From NCBI GenBank assembly GCA_022566355.1, contig JADFJB010000024.1, positions 1-41,184 on the forward strand: a stretch of 41,184 nt of DNA, given 5' to 3'. The notes beneath the pieces are model-generated. The model was not told the origin of the DNA, did no database searches, and was given only the letters and a program-made list of their open reading frames with translations. This DNA comes from a candidate division KSB1 bacterium. Lineage in GTDB: Bacteria > Zhuqueibacterota > JdFR-76 > DREG01. Made by a program: the position numbers and the translations under genes. This document shows positions 15,986-24,334 of the stretch, piece by piece (the stretch's first letter is position 1; every line of letters starts with the position of its first letter).

Positions 15986-16222
15986 TTGATATTAATAACT
16001 ATTATCAATGAATTGGATGAACGGCTTGATTTGTCATCTATAAATGGTAAGAACGACTTGTTTATATCTATGTTAGCAACCTCAAAGCTTGTAGAAAATA
16101 GAAGCTGTATTGCCAAAATCAGGTCTAAAATAAACAAATATGAACAACGATTATATTTACATCTTATAAGAGGTCTCAATGGTGGAGGCTGGCACCGAGA
16201 ACTTCAAGCGGCTGAATATTGA
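15986..16222 (+). CDS. Doubtful small ORF, possible cassette gene
   Basis: 78 codons from a TTG, reading NELDERLDLSSINGKND and ending GLNGGGWHRELQAAEY. There is no ATG in frame near the beginning and no clear ribosome site, and I recognise no family. It is kept because its stop lies 40 bases before the attC-like site at 16263, the expected place of a cassette coding region. It may be a fragment or chance. Confidence 0.22.
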   Translation: MILITIINELDERLDLSSINGKNDLFISMLATSKLVENRSCIAKIRSKINKYEQRLYLHLIRGLNGGGWHRELQAAEY

Positions 16223-16262
16223 CAGCACGCTCGTAGGTCACTGTTATAATTGACAACATTAC

Positions 16263-16364
16263 GGCTAACATTTCGCTTCAGCTGACGGCTGCACCTGTGC
16301 CATAATTTTCATTCTTTGATTGAAAATTGTACAAATACAGCGTAGCTGAGTTCGGCGTTTAGGC
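16263..16364 (+). other. attC-like site with unpaired arm bases (site 4)
   Basis: End boxes GGCTAAC (16263-16269) and GTTTAGGC (16357-16364; GTTAGGC with one extra T). Left arm TCAGCTGACGGCTG (16278-16291) pairs with CAGCGTAGCTGA (16338-16349) leaving two unpaired G residues on the left arm, as the extrahelical bases of attC sites do. An inner hairpin AATTTTCA/TGAAAATT (16304-16311, 16321-16328) closes the loop. Length 102 bp is within the attC range. This is one of the two best candidates. Confidence 0.55.
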
Positions 16365-16395
16365 GGGTAATCTACAAATTATATTAAAGAAGTGT

Positions 16396-16478
16396 TGCTA
16401 AATGAGAAATAAACGCAATTGTGTTTATACCACTAAATAGGGGTTATAAGAACAATTGTTTTTATAGGTTCGTTAGCT
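16396..16478 (+). other. Paired CAATTG-centred palindromes ending in GTTAGCT, possible attC-like site (site 5)
   Basis: Two near-palindromes, ATAAACGCAATTGTGTTTAT and TATAAGAACAATTGTTTTTA (centred on CAATTG near 16419 and 16456), are also near-complementary to each other, so the segment can fold as one long stem or two small ones. A box GCTAAA lies on the left (16397-16402) and GTTAGCT on the right (16472-16478), 23 bases before the next start codon. The region could instead be an operator for the glycosyltransferase operon. Confidence 0.4.
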
Positions 16479-16500
16479 GCTATAACAAAAAATTAATTAA

Positions 16501-17454
16501 ATGAAACCGATAATTTCTCTTGTGGTACCATTATACAATGAAGAAGAATCTATAGGATTTTTGGTCGAAAGACTAAATAATTTAATGAATTCTCTGAGTC
16601 TTGAAATTGAAGTCGTGTTAGTAAATGATGGAAGTCAGGACAAAACAGAAGAGTTAATTTATGCAATTGGCATGAATGATAAAAGGTACCAAATTATCTC
16701 TCTTTCAAGAAACTTCGGACACCAGTTTGCGATAACTGCAGGGTTAAAATACGCAAATGCAAATGAGGCTGTAATGATTTTAGATGGAGACTTACAAGAT
16801 CCTCCAGAGCTTCTCGAAACATTTTATAAATACTATGAGCAGGGTTATGATGTTGTTTACGGGGTCCGAAAAAAGAGAAAAGAAAGCTTCATACAAAGAA
16901 TAAGCTACCATACATTTTATCGCATTTTAAGATCCTTATCATTGGTAGATATACCTCTCGATAGTGGTGATTTTTCTCTCTTAAGTAGAAGAGTTGTAGA
17001 CTTAATCAATTCCATGCCGGAAGAAAGCAGATATATAAGGGGCATGAGGGCATGGGCTGGTTTTAAGCAAATAGGAGTCGAATATGAACGAGATGCCAGA
17101 GTCGCAGGTCAATCAAAATATTCTTTTAAAGAGTTGTTTAAATTGGCCTATAATGGCATTTTTAACTTCAGTGTATTACCCATTAAATTCATTACTTCTC
17201 TTGGTATTGGATCGATATCTATAGCACTTCTGTATTTTCTTAAAGTTCTGTATCAAAAAATATTTTCTGATGATGTACCAATTGGGTTTACAGGGCTTTT
17301 GTTTGCCATCATATTATTTGGAGGTGTACAACTTGTTTGTCTTGGAGTAATTGGGGAGTATGTATCCCGTACTTTTTTTCAAGTTAAACAGAGACCTTTG
17401 TTTATTGTTAAAAACAGGTTATTTAATGGAGAATTAATTGAAGAAGGAAAGTAG
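16501..17454 (+). CDS. GT2 glycosyltransferase, polyprenyl-phosphate sugar synthase type (GtrB/ArnC/DPM1-like)
   Basis: 317 residues. The catalytic domain (1-210) shows VPLYNEEESI, VNDGSQDKT, the nucleotide-sugar/metal motif LDGDLQDPPE and SRNFGHQFAITAG, all typical of dolichyl- or undecaprenyl-phosphate glycosyltransferases. Two C-terminal membrane helices (about 225-250 and 260-285) and a final QRPLFIV stretch are those of the GtrB/ArnC branch. It probably loads a hexose from a nucleotide sugar onto undecaprenyl phosphate on the cytoplasmic face, supplying the GT-C-like protein encoded two genes downstream. The codons are AT-rich. The start is the first ATG after the attC-like site; the ribosome site is weak, common in Bacteroidota-like organisms. 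Confidence 0.88.
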   Translation: MKPIISLVVPLYNEEESIGFLVERLNNLMNSLSLEIEVVLVNDGSQDKTEELIYAIGMNDKRYQIISLSRNFGHQFAITAGLKYANANEAVMILDGDLQDPPELLETFYKYYEQGYDVVYGVRKKRKESFIQRISYHTFYRILRSLSLVDIPLDSGDFSLLSRRVVDLINSMPEESRYIRGMRAWAGFKQIGVEYERDARVAGQSKYSFKELFKLAYNGIFNFSVLPIKFITSLGIGSISIALLYFLKVLYQKIFSDDVPIGFTGLLFAIILFGGVQLVCLGVIGEYVSRTFFQVKQRPLFIVKNRLFNGELIEEGK

Positions 17455-17527
17455 TCCAAAGAATAGCTCAAAAGTAAAGAAGTACAATACAGTTGAAAAT
17501 AATAAGACAAAATGACAAGAAGTATAA

Positions 17528-18295
17528 ATGAATAACAAAATAGAAATTCTATCTGCTCCAGAAAAAGTTGACATGGCTGATGAATGGTATGAGTTTGTTT
17601 CTCTTCAACATTTTTGGATAAAAGCAAGATTTAATGCAGCGAAACGAGATTCACTCATTAATAGTTTGTCAAATGTTAAACTATTTGAAATAGGTTGTGG
17701 AAATGGGCTTATAATTCGTCAATTTGAATCACTTTCTGGTGTGACCGTTGATGGATGCGATCTAAATATGTTTGCCCTAAACCAAATTGAATATACTAAT
17801 GGGAGATTATTTTGCTTAAACATATTCGAAAAACCGGAGGCATTAATTAATCAATATGATGGCATATTATTAATGGATATAATTGAACATATACCTGACG
17901 ATAATGAATTTTTGAAAGTGTCGACCGAGTACCTGAAAAATGGAGGACTGGTTATCATAAATGTACCAGCACTCAACTTTTTATATAGTAAATACGATCG
18001 GTTAGTTGGCCATAAAAGGAGATATACAAAAAAAATGATAGAAGACCTGTTTGCTCTAAACCAAATTGAAAAAGTAAGCATTGAATATTGGGGGGGGAGC
18101 TTGTTGATTATTGCTCTGGTTAGAAAAATAATCATTCCATTTATTTCCAAGAGTAAAATCGTTCAATATGGGATCGCTTCCCCCAATGACAAGGTCAATT
18201 GTTTATTTGATAAAATCCTCAAGCTTGAAAACCGCATATTTCGATCTTCAATATTAGGTACTTCAATAATTGCAGTAGGAAAATTGCGAAAGTGA
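17528..18295 (+). CDS. Class I SAM-dependent methyltransferase
   Basis: 255 residues. SAM-binding motif I LFEIGCGNG (about 52-60), acidic loop VDGCDLN, motif LLMDIIEHIPDD and the post-motif GGLVIINVPALNFLYSKYD match the Methyltransf_23/11 type often found in polysaccharide and lipid-sugar clusters. It probably methylates a sugar, lipid or glycosyl intermediate; the acceptor is unknown. It lies 73 bases after the GT2 gene and overlaps the next gene by four bases (GTGA), which indicates translational coupling. A hydrophobic segment about 193-210 could touch the membrane. Confidence 0.8.
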   Translation: MNNKIEILSAPEKVDMADEWYEFVSLQHFWIKARFNAAKRDSLINSLSNVKLFEIGCGNGLIIRQFESLSGVTVDGCDLNMFALNQIEYTNGRLFCLNIFEKPEALINQYDGILLMDIIEHIPDDNEFLKVSTEYLKNGGLVIINVPALNFLYSKYDRLVGHKRRYTKKMIEDLFALNQIEKVSIEYWGGSLLIIALVRKIIIPFISKSKIVQYGIASPNDKVNCLFDKILKLENRIFRSSILGTSIIAVGKLRK

Positions 18296-20496
18296 AAAGC
18301 ACTAACATGAGAAGTAAAAAGAAACAACATAGAAAACAAAAGCATAGAACGTCCTCCAAGGCATCCTACAATAAGCCTAACGAAAAAACAACGGTTTTTT
18401 CAAATGATGTAATTATGTATTTATTTACGTTGCTTCTTGCGGTAATCTATTTCGCATACTCGAATGTTTCCGATGGCATGTACCAGGATGATGAGGCAGC
18501 TCATTTTATTTCCATGAAGAATTTTTGGTATGACCCATCAAGCATATTAGGAAACTGGCCTAAAACAGGTTATAAATTGGTTTATGCAATTCCATCTCTT
18601 TTTGGTGAAACTTTTGTAAAAGTTGTTAATTGTTTAGTTGCCGCCTTTACTTCTTTTTTTTGTTATAAGATAGTAAAACAACTCAACGGGAAATTTGCCA
18701 TTCTTGCTTTTGTATTACTGGCAAGCCAACCTATGTGGGTACAACTCAGCTTTAGGAATTATTCCGAAATTATTAGCGCATTCTTACTTGTGTTAGCGCT
18801 TTACATGCACTTCAAAAATAAATCAGTGTGGGCAGTATTATTATTATCTTACGCTTGCCTAATAAGACAAGAGTTTTACATTCTTTTAGCAGCCTATGGA
18901 GTATATTTATTGTTCAATAAACAGTTTAGGGCAATACTGATCGGATCAATACCCCCTGTTTTTTATAATATTTGGGGGGGTATCGCAACAGGTGACTATC
19001 TGTATTTAATTCATCAGATTTTTGAAACTTCTAGCACTTATGGGGATGCTTATCCCAGGCAAGGAATAGATCATTACCCGTTGGTATCAGAAATTATTTA
19101 TGGTGTTACCGTTCTCACACTTTTAATAACTTATATTGCTTCAAAAGTAATAACTTGGAAAAAGATAAACTTGTACATTTTTCTTCCTGCAGCCATTTTT
19201 TATTTATTACACTGCCTGTTTAACTCAAAATCGTTGAATTTTGGTCCTTCTAATGCGGGGAATCATCGTTATTTGATTGTTATAGCCCCATTACTAGCTG
19301 TAATGGGGGCTCTAGCCTTAGATGAAATAAAAAAGATGCCAAAAAGAAATTTATTATTGATTTTCTTAATCCCGTTTTTATTCATAATTGGCTATTTCTG
19401 GTCCTATGAACCAAAGGGAATACATATAGGAGATATAAGAAATTGGGTGCCCCTTGTCATTGGAAGCTTTAGTACTCTATTTATACTATTGCCTATAAAA
19501 AATAATACAATCATTACAGTAGTCTTTATGTTCTTACCTGTTATTAGTGTATCAAAAAGTATCAAACCAATTCGAAAAACTCCAGAAAATGTGACCCTAG
19601 AAAAAGTAGTTACATGGTACGAACGACAAGTTAAAAGCAATAATAAAACGCAGTACGAAATAGATGAAAATACCCAAGTATTTTCTCAGCATGCTTTGTT
19701 TTTATACTACCAAGGCAAAACAAAGTATGATTTTAACAAAGTGCTTCTGCCTGTCAAACATGAATACGTAGATACTGCAGATGTTGGGTCGTTAATTATT
19801 TGGGACTCTCACTACTCTTACCGGCCTAAACTGAGAGAAACCAGCATACCGGATCAATATTTCCTTAACCGTCCCCTTGAATACCGTTTAATAAATCAAT
19901 TTCTATCAACTGACAGAAGGTTTAATGTCAAAGCTTTTTTAAAAGTTAGTGAATCCGATAAGCAATTTGAGGAAGGTTTGGCTAAATTTAATAGTAAAAA
20001 ATATGATGAAGCTATATCCTATTTTAATGCTTCGATAAACAAGAATCCTCAAAATTACGTCTCATACTTTTATTTAGGTTCATGTTATCAAATTCAAAAA
20101 AACTACGATAGGGCACTAACTTATTATAATAAGTCCATAGAAATAAATAATTCCTTTCCAAAAGTATCGTTATACAGAGGGAATTTATATAGCATAACCA
20201 ACCGCAATGACTTGGCATTAAATGATCTTAATACTTACGTTATGCTTAAACCTGAAGACGCTAATGGATATATGAATAGGGGTAGCATATTCTTCAATTT
20301 AAAAAAATATGAAAATGCATTTAATGATTACTCATTAGTAGTTAGACTAGCTCCCTATTACGCCCAGGGTTATTACAAAGCTGGTTTGTCGCAAATTAAG
20401 CTGAACCAGAAACAAAATGCGTGTTCAAATTTTGAAAGCGCTAAAAAGCTTGGATACAAGCTAGCTGAAAATGCTATTAAACAATATTGTAATTAA
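18292..20496 (+). CDS. GT-C-like membrane glycosyltransferase fused to C-terminal TPR repeats
   Basis: 734 residues from GTG 18292, which overlaps the methyltransferase stop; ATG 18307 is an alternative. After a basic N-tail (KKKQHRKQKH) a first membrane helix is followed by the loop MYQDDEAAHF, whose acidic pair is placed like the catalytic D/E of GT-C enzymes (PMT, ArnT). About ten membrane segments reach residue ~430 (LLAVIYFAY, FLLVLALYMHF, ALLVIFLIPFLF-type). After a soluble part about 430-560 come at least four TPR units from residue ~565 (KKYDEAISYFNASINKNPQN; NYDRALTYYNKSIEINNSF). The enzyme probably takes the lipid-linked sugar made by the GT2 protein; the TPRs may recruit an acceptor on the outer side. 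The acceptor is unknown. Confidence 0.7.
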   Translation: MKSTNMRSKKKQHRKQKHRTSSKASYNKPNEKTTVFSNDVIMYLFTLLLAVIYFAYSNVSDGMYQDDEAAHFISMKNFWYDPSSILGNWPKTGYKLVYAIPSLFGETFVKVVNCLVAAFTSFFCYKIVKQLNGKFAILAFVLLASQPMWVQLSFRNYSEIISAFLLVLALYMHFKNKSVWAVLLLSYACLIRQEFYILLAAYGVYLLFNKQFRAILIGSIPPVFYNIWGGIATGDYLYLIHQIFETSSTYGDAYPRQGIDHYPLVSEIIYGVTVLTLLITYIASKVITWKKINLYIFLPAAIFYLLHCLFNSKSLNFGPSNAGNHRYLIVIAPLLAVMGALALDEIKKMPKRNLLLIFLIPFLFIIGYFWSYEPKGIHIGDIRNWVPLVIGSFSTLFILLPIKNNTIITVVFMFLPVISVSKSIKPIRKTPENVTLEKVVTWYERQVKSNNKTQYEIDENTQVFSQHALFLYYQGKTKYDFNKVLLPVKHEYVDTADVGSLIIWDSHYSYRPKLRETSIPDQYFLNRPLEYRLINQFLSTDRRFNVKAFLKVSESDKQFEEGLAKFNSKKYDEAISYFNASINKNPQNYVSYFYLGSCYQIQKNYDRALTYYNKSIEINNSFPKVSLYRGNLYSITNRNDLALNDLNTYVMLKPEDANGYMNRGSIFFNLKKYENAFNDYSLVVRLAPYYAQGYYKAGLSQIKLNQKQNACSNFESAKKLGYKLAENAIKQYCN

Positions 20497-20521
20497 AGTA
20501 AGCGAGATTTTATGTTTCAGC

Positions 20522-20652
20522 AGCTAACAAAGTATAAAAAACATAGGGCATTACATGGGTTTCGGCAAGCTGTTACTCTCAATAAACTTCTTGCTCCGTT
20601 GACGGGAAATTAGCTCAGAAAGCCCCACGTTTTTTATACAGAGCCGTTGAGA
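20522..20652 (+). other. attC-like site (site 6)
   Basis: AGCTAAC (20522-20528) and GTTGAGA (20646-20652) bracket arms GTATAAAAAACATAGGGC (20532-20549) and GCCCCACGTTTTTTATAC (20622-20639), which pair at 16 of 18 positions. CTCTCAA (20576-20582) is also complementary to TTGAGAG at 20647-20653 and offers an alternative fold. It starts 25 bases after the stop of the GT-C-like gene. Length 131 bp. Confidence 0.5.
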
Positions 20653-20671
20653 GCAATAAATGAAAATAACA

Positions 20672-20714
20672 CATAACCCCTAAACCCCGCAGTCAGAGAG
20701 GTGAAGGGGTTATG
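20672..20714. other. Perfect 10-bp hairpin ending in GTTATG
   Basis: CATAACCCCT (20672-20681) and AGGGGTTATG (20705-20714) are exact complements with a 23-base loop. The ends look like R boxes (ATAAC/GTTATGC), but the structure is shorter than known attC sites. It could be an operator or an mRNA structure for the toxin-antitoxin gene 108 bases downstream. Confidence 0.45.
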
Positions 20715-20822
20715 CTATAAACGTCAGCTACCAAATATCTTTTTAGTGAAAACCAATTGTTTCACCCAAAAACCAGAAATTTAGAAATATTTTAGTTTAG
20801 TTGTTAACTAGAAAGGTAAAAA

Positions 20823-21065
20823 ATGAGATCGATAAACATCCACGAGGCAAAAACCAACTTATCCAGGATTGCTGAAGAGGTTGCCGCTGGTGAAGAAGTT
20901 ATTGTGGTAAAAGCAGTTAAACCAAAAATGAAGCTTGTTCCTATTGATAACATCAAAAAAAAGATAAAATTAGGCGCGTTAAAAGGAAAGATCCAAATCA
21001 GCAAAGATTTTGACGCCCCTTTACCTCCAAATATTATTGATGAATTTTATGGCCGGAACCAATGA
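20823..21065 (+). CDS. Phd/YefM-type antitoxin
   Basis: 80 residues: MRSINIHEAKTNLSRIAEEV is the conserved N-terminal DNA-binding/dimer unit of Phd/YefM antitoxins, followed by GEEVIVVKAVKPKMKLVPI and a C-terminal toxin-binding tail with LGALKGKI and PLPPNIIDEFYG, as in antitoxins paired with PIN-domain VapC toxins. It is intact, with GAAAGG before the ATG. It overlaps the following toxin gene by four bases (ATGA). Since the toxin is dead, the antitoxin may survive as a repressor of its own promoter or protect against related toxins. Confidence 0.85.
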   Translation: MRSINIHEAKTNLSRIAEEVAAGEEVIVVKAVKPKMKLVPIDNIKKKIKLGALKGKIQISKDFDAPLPPNIIDEFYGRNQ

Positions 21066-21370
21066 GATTATTACTGGATACGCATATTCTACTATGGTGT
21101 CTGGAAGGAAGCGATGATTTACCGGATTAAACGCGACAATTGGTTTTATCCGCTGATGAAGTATATGCAAGTACTGTTAACATTTAGGAAATCATTATTA
21201 ATCTTTTGCACATTAAACCTGATCATGCTATTAAACTTATAGATTTGGAAGATTATCATGGAGATCCATTTGATCGCATGTTAATTGCCCAGAGCCTTGT
21301 TGAACCATTGCATTTGGTTACATGTGATTCATTAGTGGCAAAATACAATGCTAATATTATTAGAGTGTGA
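21062..21370 (+). pseudogene. PIN-domain VapC-type toxin, inactivated by two stop codons and a deletion
   Basis: All recognisable parts are in one frame: MRLLLDTHILLWCLEGSDDL (catalytic Asp in LDTH), then LSADEVYASTVNI, then AIKLIDLEDYHGDPFDRMLI and LVTCDSLVAKYN (DPFDR and TxD motifs). TAA at 21128-21130 and TAG at 21185-21187 interrupt it; the TAG stands where PIN toxins of this group have Trp in the WE motif (TGG to TAG). About 20 residues expected between WEI and the HA-LxL region are absent. The toxin cannot be made whole, so this is decay of a vapBC-like pair. Confidence 0.8.
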
Positions 21371-21512
21371 ATGTCAATTGGCAACAGCAACAAAGAAATA
21401 TACTATTCTATAGTGCCCATAAAATAAAAATAAGGGAGTAGTCCAATATTTATTTCATCAAGTTGAGATGACAACAGAATTGGCGTGTTTCCAATGCCCG
21501 CCGCCGGTTAAG

Positions 21513-21527
21513 CGCCGACCGTTATAC
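21513..21527 (+). other. CGCCGRCCGTTATRC motif, possible R' end of an attC-like site
   Basis: CGCCGACCGTTATAC at about 21513-21527 shares the pattern of CGCCGGCCGTTATGC at about 795-809. The complementary left end is not visible upstream. It lies about 106 bases before the next start. The rest of 21371-21632 has no gene. Confidence 0.3.
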
Positions 21528-21632
21528 TTTTTGGAATTTATGGAGTTAAAAGGGTGTTTTTTTTATTGATTTTAAAAAAATACAAACTATCTTTTTGCAA
21601 AGAATTGTTATCTATATTTATGAGTTTACATC

Positions 21633-24308
21633 ATGAATAAATCCATTCCTTTTTTATCAATACTCATTTTTTTACCAATTCTAGCTACCATTGGAAACAC
21701 ACAATTTATTAACCAAAGGTTAAATGCATTTGTCCCTGATTTTCAGGTTAATGAAGATACTGGGACTGGTCCGCAGAACTCTTCTTCGGTTGCATTAGAT
21801 GATTCTGGTAACTTTGTAATTGTTTGGGAAGAAAAACGCAATGGTGCCAACAATGATATATATGCTCAAAGATTTTTAAAAGATGGTACTCACATAGGTA
21901 ACGGTTTTAAAGTTAATGATGGCGGGTTGGAAAGTGAACATAATAGTCCTGAAATTTCAATGAATAGAATTGGTAATTTTGTGATTGTCTGGAAAAGCGG
22001 AGGTAAAATTTTTATTCAGCGCTATTTATATGATGGCACAAAGGCTGGTAAAAATTTGATAGTAAATGAGTTTAATGGTAATCATCCGCAAGTGGCTGTT
22101 GACAGCTCAGGCGTTTTTATAGTTATTTGGCGAGATTATAGAAACACTGAGCCCGACATCTATGGCCAGGCATATTCAAAAGATGGAATTGCAATAAATA
22201 ATAATTTTAAGATAAATGAAAATGAAGGAATCGCCAATCCAGATCTTGCCGCCAATCCAAAAGGAGAATTTATTGCCATTTGGAAAGATTTGCATGATGG
22301 AGGGGTTTATGTTCAAAAGTTATCAAGAAAAGGAAATCTAAATGGGCCAAATATTAAAATAACCGGTGAAGATGCAAATTTCTTCCCATTTCGTCCAAGA
22401 ATAGCGATGGATAATAATGGTGATTTTATTGTTGCCTGGAATTATTTGGATAATATTTATGCCCAGCCTTTTTTTGGATACGGCTCTCCAATAAGAAATA
22501 CTTTTAAAGTTAACAAAATAAATGGATTATTTCCTTCCAAACCTTCCCAACATTCAATATCAATAGACAATGACGGACGTTTCGTAATTGTATGGAGTGT
22601 TAAAGGGAATATTTATGGGCAGGCGTATAATAAATCTGGAATCGGTATTCTAGGCAATTTCAAAATTAATCAAGATGAAGGTAATGCAGCTCAGAGCCAA
22701 CCGGCAATACCACAGAGGAACTTTGGGAGTTTTATTATTTCATGGACCGATTATCGAAATATTCAAGATATTTATGTACAACAATTTTCTAATGACGTAT
22801 TCGTACAGGCCCTAGGTGATAATTTTAATGTAAATAAAAATCAAGGGACACTTTCGCAAAATAACCCGGAAATCGCAGTGGACGGTAGTGGGAATTTTAT
22901 TATAACATGGCTGGATTACCGCCTTGATAAAAATTTTGATATTTATTTGCAAAGATTTACAGAAACAGGATCACCATTAGACGGGGCTTTTCTGGTAACC
23001 GACAATTCAACTAATGTTATTAGTCCGCAAGGCCATGATGTTGCAATGGATAAAAAGGGAAATTTTGTTATAACCTGGCAACATGAAGAGGAGGGGAAAA
23101 ACGAAATTTATGCTCGCTTTTTTACATTTAATGGAGCACTAAACAAAACATATTTCAAAGTGAACGATGACATCGGTGAGTATAATCATTGGCAATCCGT
23201 GGTTAATTTTTTTCCTGATGGAAGATTTGTAATTGTTTGGACAGATACACGAGAAGGACATCAAGAAATATACGGGCAAATTTATGATTCAAAAGCGTTA
23301 CCTATAGGTGATAATTTTAAAATTAGTAATATCGATTCCACCAATCTCCTAAATCAAATATCAATTCTACAGCTAAATAACTGCGGTAATATTAGTATTG
23401 TAGGTAGTGATCAACCGGCAATGGCTATTAATGAAGATGGAGATTTCGTAGTTGCCTGGAATGATTATCGCCATACATTTTATGATCATTGTACTCTTGT
23501 TAATATAGTTATCTATGCCCGCTTGTTCACAAATGAGGGTGATCCCTTAGGCAGCGAAATCCAAATAACAAAAGAAGATTATTATAATAATCAATTCAAT
23601 CCATCAGTAGTATTTAAAGATAGTATTTTTATTGTTAGTTGGTATAATGATTTAATAGGTACCATCTTATTACAAAGATTTAATAAAGATGGAGACCCTT
23701 TAAACGAAGAAATGAGTTTTATGGAAGATGAAAAGGACATAAATCGTGGTAAGTTTCCAAGTTTTTCTATGAATGTTGAAGGAGATTATATAATTGCATG
23801 GCCGGGAAGTAGGGACGTTTATGCTCAACGATTCTCATTTTTAGGCATTCCCATTGGTACTAATTTTCGTATAACCAATACTTCCACAGGTTATCAAGAT
23901 TATCCGGACATTGTCCTTTTTAATAATAAAATATATAGTACATGGGTGGACAATAGGACCGGTGAAACCGGTTATGATATATGGGCCAATATACTGGATT
24001 GGGATATCCCTGTTACCGTTAGAGATAAACATCTAAATCAAGCAGGATCTTATAGTTTAGATCAGAATTATCCCAACCCATTCAATCCGACAACTACTAT
24101 TAATTATTGGCTTAAGACTGGTAGCAAAGTAAAGCTTGTCGTTTATGATATAAACGGTCGTGAAATAAAAATGCTTGTCAACCAACATCTGCCTGCAGGA
24201 AATCATTATATAAATTTTGATGCGTCTGATTTATCAAGCGGTGTTTACGTTTATAAACTTAAAGCAGGTTCATTTGAGCAAAGCCGCAAAATGATATTAT
24301 TGCGTTAA
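21633..24308 (+). CDS. T9SS-exported protein of 14 short beta repeats
   Basis: 891 residues. Signal peptide to about residue 23 (..LATIGNTQF). From residue ~50 to ~790 there are 14 degenerate repeats of about 45-60 residues of the form GNFVIVW-x-DYRN-x-DIYAQRF-x-DG-x-G-FKVN. Each has a strand ending in Trp, a short acidic turn and a Y-x-Q-R strand, as in beta-propeller blades; 14 would fit two seven-bladed propellers. It ends in a T9SS sorting domain (QNYPNPFNPTTTINYWL, SSGVYVYKLKAG, RKMILL). It is probably a secreted or surface-anchored protein that binds carbohydrate or protein; no catalytic motif is visible. An attC-like site starts 27 bases after the stop. Confidence 0.8.
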   Translation: MNKSIPFLSILIFLPILATIGNTQFINQRLNAFVPDFQVNEDTGTGPQNSSSVALDDSGNFVIVWEEKRNGANNDIYAQRFLKDGTHIGNGFKVNDGGLESEHNSPEISMNRIGNFVIVWKSGGKIFIQRYLYDGTKAGKNLIVNEFNGNHPQVAVDSSGVFIVIWRDYRNTEPDIYGQAYSKDGIAINNNFKINENEGIANPDLAANPKGEFIAIWKDLHDGGVYVQKLSRKGNLNGPNIKITGEDANFFPFRPRIAMDNNGDFIVAWNYLDNIYAQPFFGYGSPIRNTFKVNKINGLFPSKPSQHSISIDNDGRFVIVWSVKGNIYGQAYNKSGIGILGNFKINQDEGNAAQSQPAIPQRNFGSFIISWTDYRNIQDIYVQQFSNDVFVQALGDNFNVNKNQGTLSQNNPEIAVDGSGNFIITWLDYRLDKNFDIYLQRFTETGSPLDGAFLVTDNSTNVISPQGHDVAMDKKGNFVITWQHEEEGKNEIYARFFTFNGALNKTYFKVNDDIGEYNHWQSVVNFFPDGRFVIVWTDTREGHQEIYGQIYDSKALPIGDNFKISNIDSTNLLNQISILQLNNCGNISIVGSDQPAMAINEDGDFVVAWNDYRHTFYDHCTLVNIVIYARLFTNEGDPLGSEIQITKEDYYNNQFNPSVVFKDSIFIVSWYNDLIGTILLQRFNKDGDPLNEEMSFMEDEKDINRGKFPSFSMNVEGDYIIAWPGSRDVYAQRFSFLGIPIGTNFRITNTSTGYQDYPDIVLFNNKIYSTWVDNRTGETGYDIWANILDWDIPVTVRDKHLNQAGSYSLDQNYPNPFNPTTTINYWLKTGSKVKLVVYDINGREIKMLVNQHLPAGNHYINFDASDLSSGVYVYKLKAGSFEQSRKMILLR

Positions 24309-24334
24309 TTCCAGTTCTCGCGGTAAGTTCAAAG

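Noticed and set aside
15986-16222. Confident gene call for the 78-codon ORF
   Set aside because: No ATG or ribosome site and no family; kept only as a low-confidence feature because of its position before an attC-like site.
21062-21370. Stop-codon reassignment or readthrough in the PIN toxin
   Set aside because: Both TAA and TAG would need reassignment and the protein also lacks an internal segment, while all intact genes use TAA, TAG and TGA as stops.
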